From Bdellovibrio sp. ZAP7 (lineage in GTDB: Bacteria > Bacteroidota > Bacteroidia > Flavobacteriales > Flavobacteriaceae), in assembly GCA_943324165.2 (NCBI GenBank), contig CALPKO020000045.1, forward strand, positions 1 to 8,023: a DNA stretch of 8,023 bases, written 5' to 3'. Below the pieces are notes generated by a model. It did not search any database. It was not told the DNA's origin and saw only the letters and a program-made list of their open reading frames with translations. Positions 5,426 to 8,023 of this stretch are shown one piece after another; the stretch's first letter is position 1, and each line of letters begins with the position of its first letter. The position numbers and the translations under genes were made by a program.

Positions 5426-6409
5426 ATGTCGTCAAAACTAAACACAAAAATACTTATTACGGGAGGAGCGGGTTTCATAGGTTCAAATCTTTGCGAGTAT
5501 TTTATATCCAAAAAGTGTAAAGTTACTTGTTTAGATAATTTGGCAACAGGTCATCGACGAAATATTCAATTTTTGATGGATAACGAAAATTTCACCTTTA
5601 TTGAAGGTGATATCCGAAACATTGAAGATTGTAAGAATGCAGTAAAAGGAGCAGATTTTGTGTTGCATCAGGCAGCGTTGGGTTCTGTGCCGCGGTCCTT
5701 GTTAGACCCAGTTACGAGTAATGACGTTAATGTTAGTGGCTTTTTGAACATGTTGGTTGCATCACGCGATGCAGGAGTAAAACGATTTATCTATGCGGCA
5801 AGTTCCTCTACCTATGGGGATTCAGAAAACTTGCCAAAAGTTGAACATATTATAGGCAAACCGCTGTCGCCTTATGCCATCACAAAATACGTCAACGAAT
5901 TGTATGCTGAGATATTCAGTAAAACCTATGGGCTAGAAACAATAGGTTTGCGTTATTTTAATGTTTTTGGCAGAAAACAAGACCCAAATGGTGCTTATGC
6001 AGCAGTAATACCAAAGTTTGTAATGCAATTGATGAATCATGAAAGTCCCATCGTAAATGGCGATGGAAATTTTTCTCGCGACTTTACATACATCGACAAT
6101 GTAATTCAGATGAATGAATTAGCGATGACCACAAATAATTCAGAGGCAATAAATACGGTTTATAACACAGCTTTTGGAGACAGAACAACGTTAAATGATT
6201 TATTGAAATATTTAAAGATTGCGCTTTCAGAATATGATACTGCTATTGGAGATATTCCAATAGTTTATGGTCCTAATAGAGCTGGAGATATTCCACATTC
6301 ATTAGCAAGCATCGAAAAGGCAAAGAGATTGTTAGGTTATAATCCTAAATTTTCAATGCAAGAAGGTTTAAAAGAAGCCGTAAAATGGTATTGGAAAAAT
6401 TTAAAATAG
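5426..6409 (+). CDS. wbpP: UDP-N-acetylglucosamine 4-epimerase-like SDR (WbpP/TviC type)
   Basis: Cytosolic extended short-chain dehydrogenase/reductase that inverts C4 of a UDP-hexose derivative using bound NAD. It is 327 aa, slightly shorter than WbpP. The Rossmann motif GGAGFIG is at residues 13-19, the NAD-ribose aspartate (CLDN) is D37, the serine of the catalytic triad lies in AASSSTYGD (about 124-132), and Y150-x3-K154 is the catalytic pair (SPYAITK). The stretches GSVPRSLLDP (86-95), GLRYFNVFGRKQDPNGAYAAVIPK (174-197) and the SRDFTYIDN segment (217-225) are, from memory, nearly those of WbpP and TviC. These act on UDP-GlcNAc or its uronic acid in O-antigen and Vi-antigen synthesis. 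The ATG at 5426 fits the promoter 35 nt upstream, and the Rossmann strand starts at residue 8. It is followed after 10 nt by UDP-glucose dehydrogenase. Family certain; substrate probable (UDP-GlcNAc/GalNAc, possibly the uronate). Confidence 0.92.
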   Translation: MSSKLNTKILITGGAGFIGSNLCEYFISKKCKVTCLDNLATGHRRNIQFLMDNENFTFIEGDIRNIEDCKNAVKGADFVLHQAALGSVPRSLLDPVTSNDVNVSGFLNMLVASRDAGVKRFIYAASSSTYGDSENLPKVEHIIGKPLSPYAITKYVNELYAEIFSKTYGLETIGLRYFNVFGRKQDPNGAYAAVIPKFVMQLMNHESPIVNGDGNFSRDFTYIDNVIQMNELAMTTNNSEAINTVYNTAFGDRTTLNDLLKYLKIALSEYDTAIGDIPIVYGPNRAGDIPHSLASIEKAKRLLGYNPKFSMQEGLKEAVKWYWKNLK

Positions 6410-6419
6410 ACTTTAAAAA

Positions 6420-7811
6420 ATGGAAATTACTAAAATTTGTTGCATTGGAGCTGGCTACGTTGGAGGTCCAACTATGGCTATAATTGCACAAAAATGTCCA
6501 AATATTCAAGTGACAGTAGTAGATTTAAATAAAGAAAGAATCGCTTTATGGAACGACGCTGATGTGAACAATATTCCTATTTATGAACCAGGTTTATCGG
6601 AAGTTGTCTCTGAAGCTAGAGGCAGAAATCTATTTTTTTCAACAGAGGTAGAAAAAGCAATTGATGAAGCACAGATCATTTTTATTTCTGTCAACACACC
6701 AACAAAAACCTATGGTACCGGTAAAGGAATGGCCGCAGATTTAAAATATATTGAACTTTGTGCCAGACAAATAGCAAGCGTTTCAAAAAATGATAAAATT
6801 GTAGTAGAAAAGTCCACATTGCCCGTAAGAACAGCAGAAGCTATAAAAAACATATTAGACAATACTGGAAATGGCGTTCAATTTCAAATTCTTTCAAATC
6901 CAGAATTTTTGGCCGAAGGAACCGCAGTTGAAGATTTAATGAATCCAGATAGGGTTTTAATCGGTGGAGATGCTTCTGAAGAGGGACAAAAAGCCATCAG
7001 AGCATTATTTGATATTTATGCCAATTGGGTTCCAAAAGAAAAAATCCTAACGACCAATGTTTGGTCATCTGAATTGTCAAAATTAACGGCCAACGCTTAT
7101 TTAGCGCAACGTGTTTCTTCAATAAACTCACTTTCCGAACTTTGCGAAAAAACTGGTGCGGACATTAATGAAGTTGCAAAAGCAATTGGAATGGACACCA
7201 GAATTGGATCAAAATTCTTAAAAGCGTCAGTTGGATTTGGAGGTTCTTGTTTTCAAAAAGACATATTGAATCTTGTTTATATTGCAAAATCCTATGGATT
7301 AAACGAAGTTGCGGATTATTGGGAGCAAGTAATCATCATGAATGATCATCAGAAAATGCGGTTTTCTAAAAAAATTGTGAATACACTTTATAACACAGTT
7401 TCTGATAAGAAAATTGCTGTTTTAGGATGGGCTTTCAAAAAAGATACGAATGACACTAGAGAATCTGCAGCTATTTATGTTGCTGATCAATTGATAAATG
7501 AACAAGCAAAAATTGCCGTATATGATCCAAAAGTAAAAGAAAAACAAGTTTTATACGACTTGAATTATCTCGAAACAAGATTGGTTGAGGAAAACAATAA
7601 TCATATAAAGGTGTACAGCGAACCTTATGAAGCGTGCAAAAACGCCCATGCGATTGCGGTTCTTACTGAATGGGACGAATTCAAATTATATGATTGGAAA
7701 AGAATATACGATGACATGAAAAAGCCAGCTTTTGTATTTGACGGAAGAAATCTATTAGACGCAAATGAATTGACAAAAATTGGATTTGTATATCAAGCAA
7801 TAGGATCATAA
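6420..7811 (+). CDS. ugd: UDP-glucose 6-dehydrogenase (animal-like UGDH type)
   Basis: Oxidises UDP-glucose twice with NAD to UDP-glucuronate, the precursor of uronic acids in the polysaccharide. At 463 aa it is closer to eukaryotic UGDH (~490) than to short bacterial Ugd (~390-440). The Rossmann motif GAGYVG is at residues 10-15. The segments [13 protein letters not shown] (91-103), [10 protein letters not shown] (158-167, catalytic Glu162), [16 protein letters not shown] (216-231, Lys221, Asn225), [16 protein letters not shown] (266-281, nucleophile Cys277, Asp281) and [15 protein letters not shown] (335-349) make up the full three-domain dehydrogenase. Many of these match human UGDH almost word for word as I recall it. 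This makes UDP-glucose the likely substrate, rather than the UDP-GlcNAc or UDP-ManNAc used by the WbpA/WecC branch. It starts 10 nt after the epimerase stop and ends 20 nt before rfbB, so all three are probably co-transcribed. Confidence 0.95.
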   Translation: MEITKICCIGAGYVGGPTMAIIAQKCPNIQVTVVDLNKERIALWNDADVNNIPIYEPGLSEVVSEARGRNLFFSTEVEKAIDEAQIIFISVNTPTKTYGTGKGMAADLKYIELCARQIASVSKNDKIVVEKSTLPVRTAEAIKNILDNTGNGVQFQILSNPEFLAEGTAVEDLMNPDRVLIGGDASEEGQKAIRALFDIYANWVPKEKILTTNVWSSELSKLTANAYLAQRVSSINSLSELCEKTGADINEVAKAIGMDTRIGSKFLKASVGFGGSCFQKDILNLVYIAKSYGLNEVADYWEQVIIMNDHQKMRFSKKIVNTLYNTVSDKKIAVLGWAFKKDTNDTRESAAIYVADQLINEQAKIAVYDPKVKEKQVLYDLNYLETRLVEENNNHIKVYSEPYEACKNAHAIAVLTEWDEFKLYDWKRIYDDMKKPAFVFDGRNLLDANELTKIGFVYQAIGS

Positions 7812-7831
7812 TTGGAAAATTAAAATAGAAA

Positions 7832-8023
7832 ATGAGAAAAATTCTTGTTACCGGAGGTGCTGGTTTTATTGGTTCTCATGTCGTGAGACGTTTTGTTAAC
7901 AAATATCCCAATTATCAAATATTTAATTTAGACGCGCTAACCTATGCCGGAAATCTAGAAAATATCGCCGATATTGAAAATAAAACAAATTATAATTTTG
8001 TAAAAGGTGACATCGTCGACGAC
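7832..8023 (+). CDS. rfbB: dTDP-glucose 4,6-dehydratase, N-terminal part (3' end outside window)
   Basis: Second enzyme of the dTDP-sugar pathway, converting dTDP-glucose to dTDP-4-keto-6-deoxyglucose, the route to dTDP-rhamnose and related deoxysugars. Only 64 codons are in the window. They show the start MRKILVTGGAGFIGSHVVRRF with the NAD-binding GGAGFIG at residues 8-14, and then LDALTYAGNLENI, the characteristic RmlB/RfbB stretch after strand 2. FVKGDIVDD closes the visible part. The full family length is about 340-360 aa. The ATG lies 20 nt after the ugd stop. The LTYAGN motif separates it from other SDR epimerases, so the assignment is good despite the truncation. Confidence 0.9.
   Translation, partial: MRKILVTGGAGFIGSHVVRRFVNKYPNYQIFNLDALTYAGNLENIADIENKTNYNFVKGDIVDD

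Overview
The window looks like part of a surface-polysaccharide (capsule/exopolysaccharide) locus from a member of the Bacteroidota, most likely a Flavobacterium-like organism. The DNA is very AT-rich. Genes lack recognisable Shine-Dalgarno sequences. Two promoters match the Flavobacterium consensus (TTG, about 18 nt, TANNTTTG). All genes read on the + strand.

Left block (1-4186), export machinery. It opens with the 3' part of a Wza-type outer-membrane polysaccharide export protein. A second, diverged copy of the last ~100 codons of that gene follows. It is joined by a 5-nt microhomology to an eight-codon stub of a wzc start. This remnant runs into a complete Wzc-type co-polymerase/tyrosine autokinase (826 aa) with a Gly-Tyr-rich tail. 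A Wzm-type ABC-2 permease overlaps the end of wzc by 8 nt. No ATP-binding partner (Wzt) follows it.

Middle block (4187-5425). About 716 nt of very AT-rich DNA hold no supportable gene. They contain one 8-bp hairpin and a short tandem repeat. A strong consensus promoter then drives a 91-aa orphan protein of unknown function. Between this promoter and gene lie a perfect 12-bp palindrome and a tiny upstream ORF. A second promoter of the same design starts the next operon.

Right block (5426-8023), sugar-nucleotide synthesis. It holds a WbpP/TviC-type UDP-sugar 4-epimerase, a UDP-glucose 6-dehydrogenase that resembles the animal enzyme, and the first 64 codons of a dTDP-glucose 4,6-dehydratase. 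The genes are 10-20 nt apart and probably form one operon making activated sugars (UDP-HexNAc epimer, UDP-glucuronate, dTDP-4-keto-6-deoxyglucose).

The genes work together in principle: the right block supplies precursors and the left block assembles and exports the polymer. I see no clearly new biological system. The most informative oddities are the mosaic wza/wzc junction, the permease without an ATPase, and the separately promoted 91-aa orphan in the gap.
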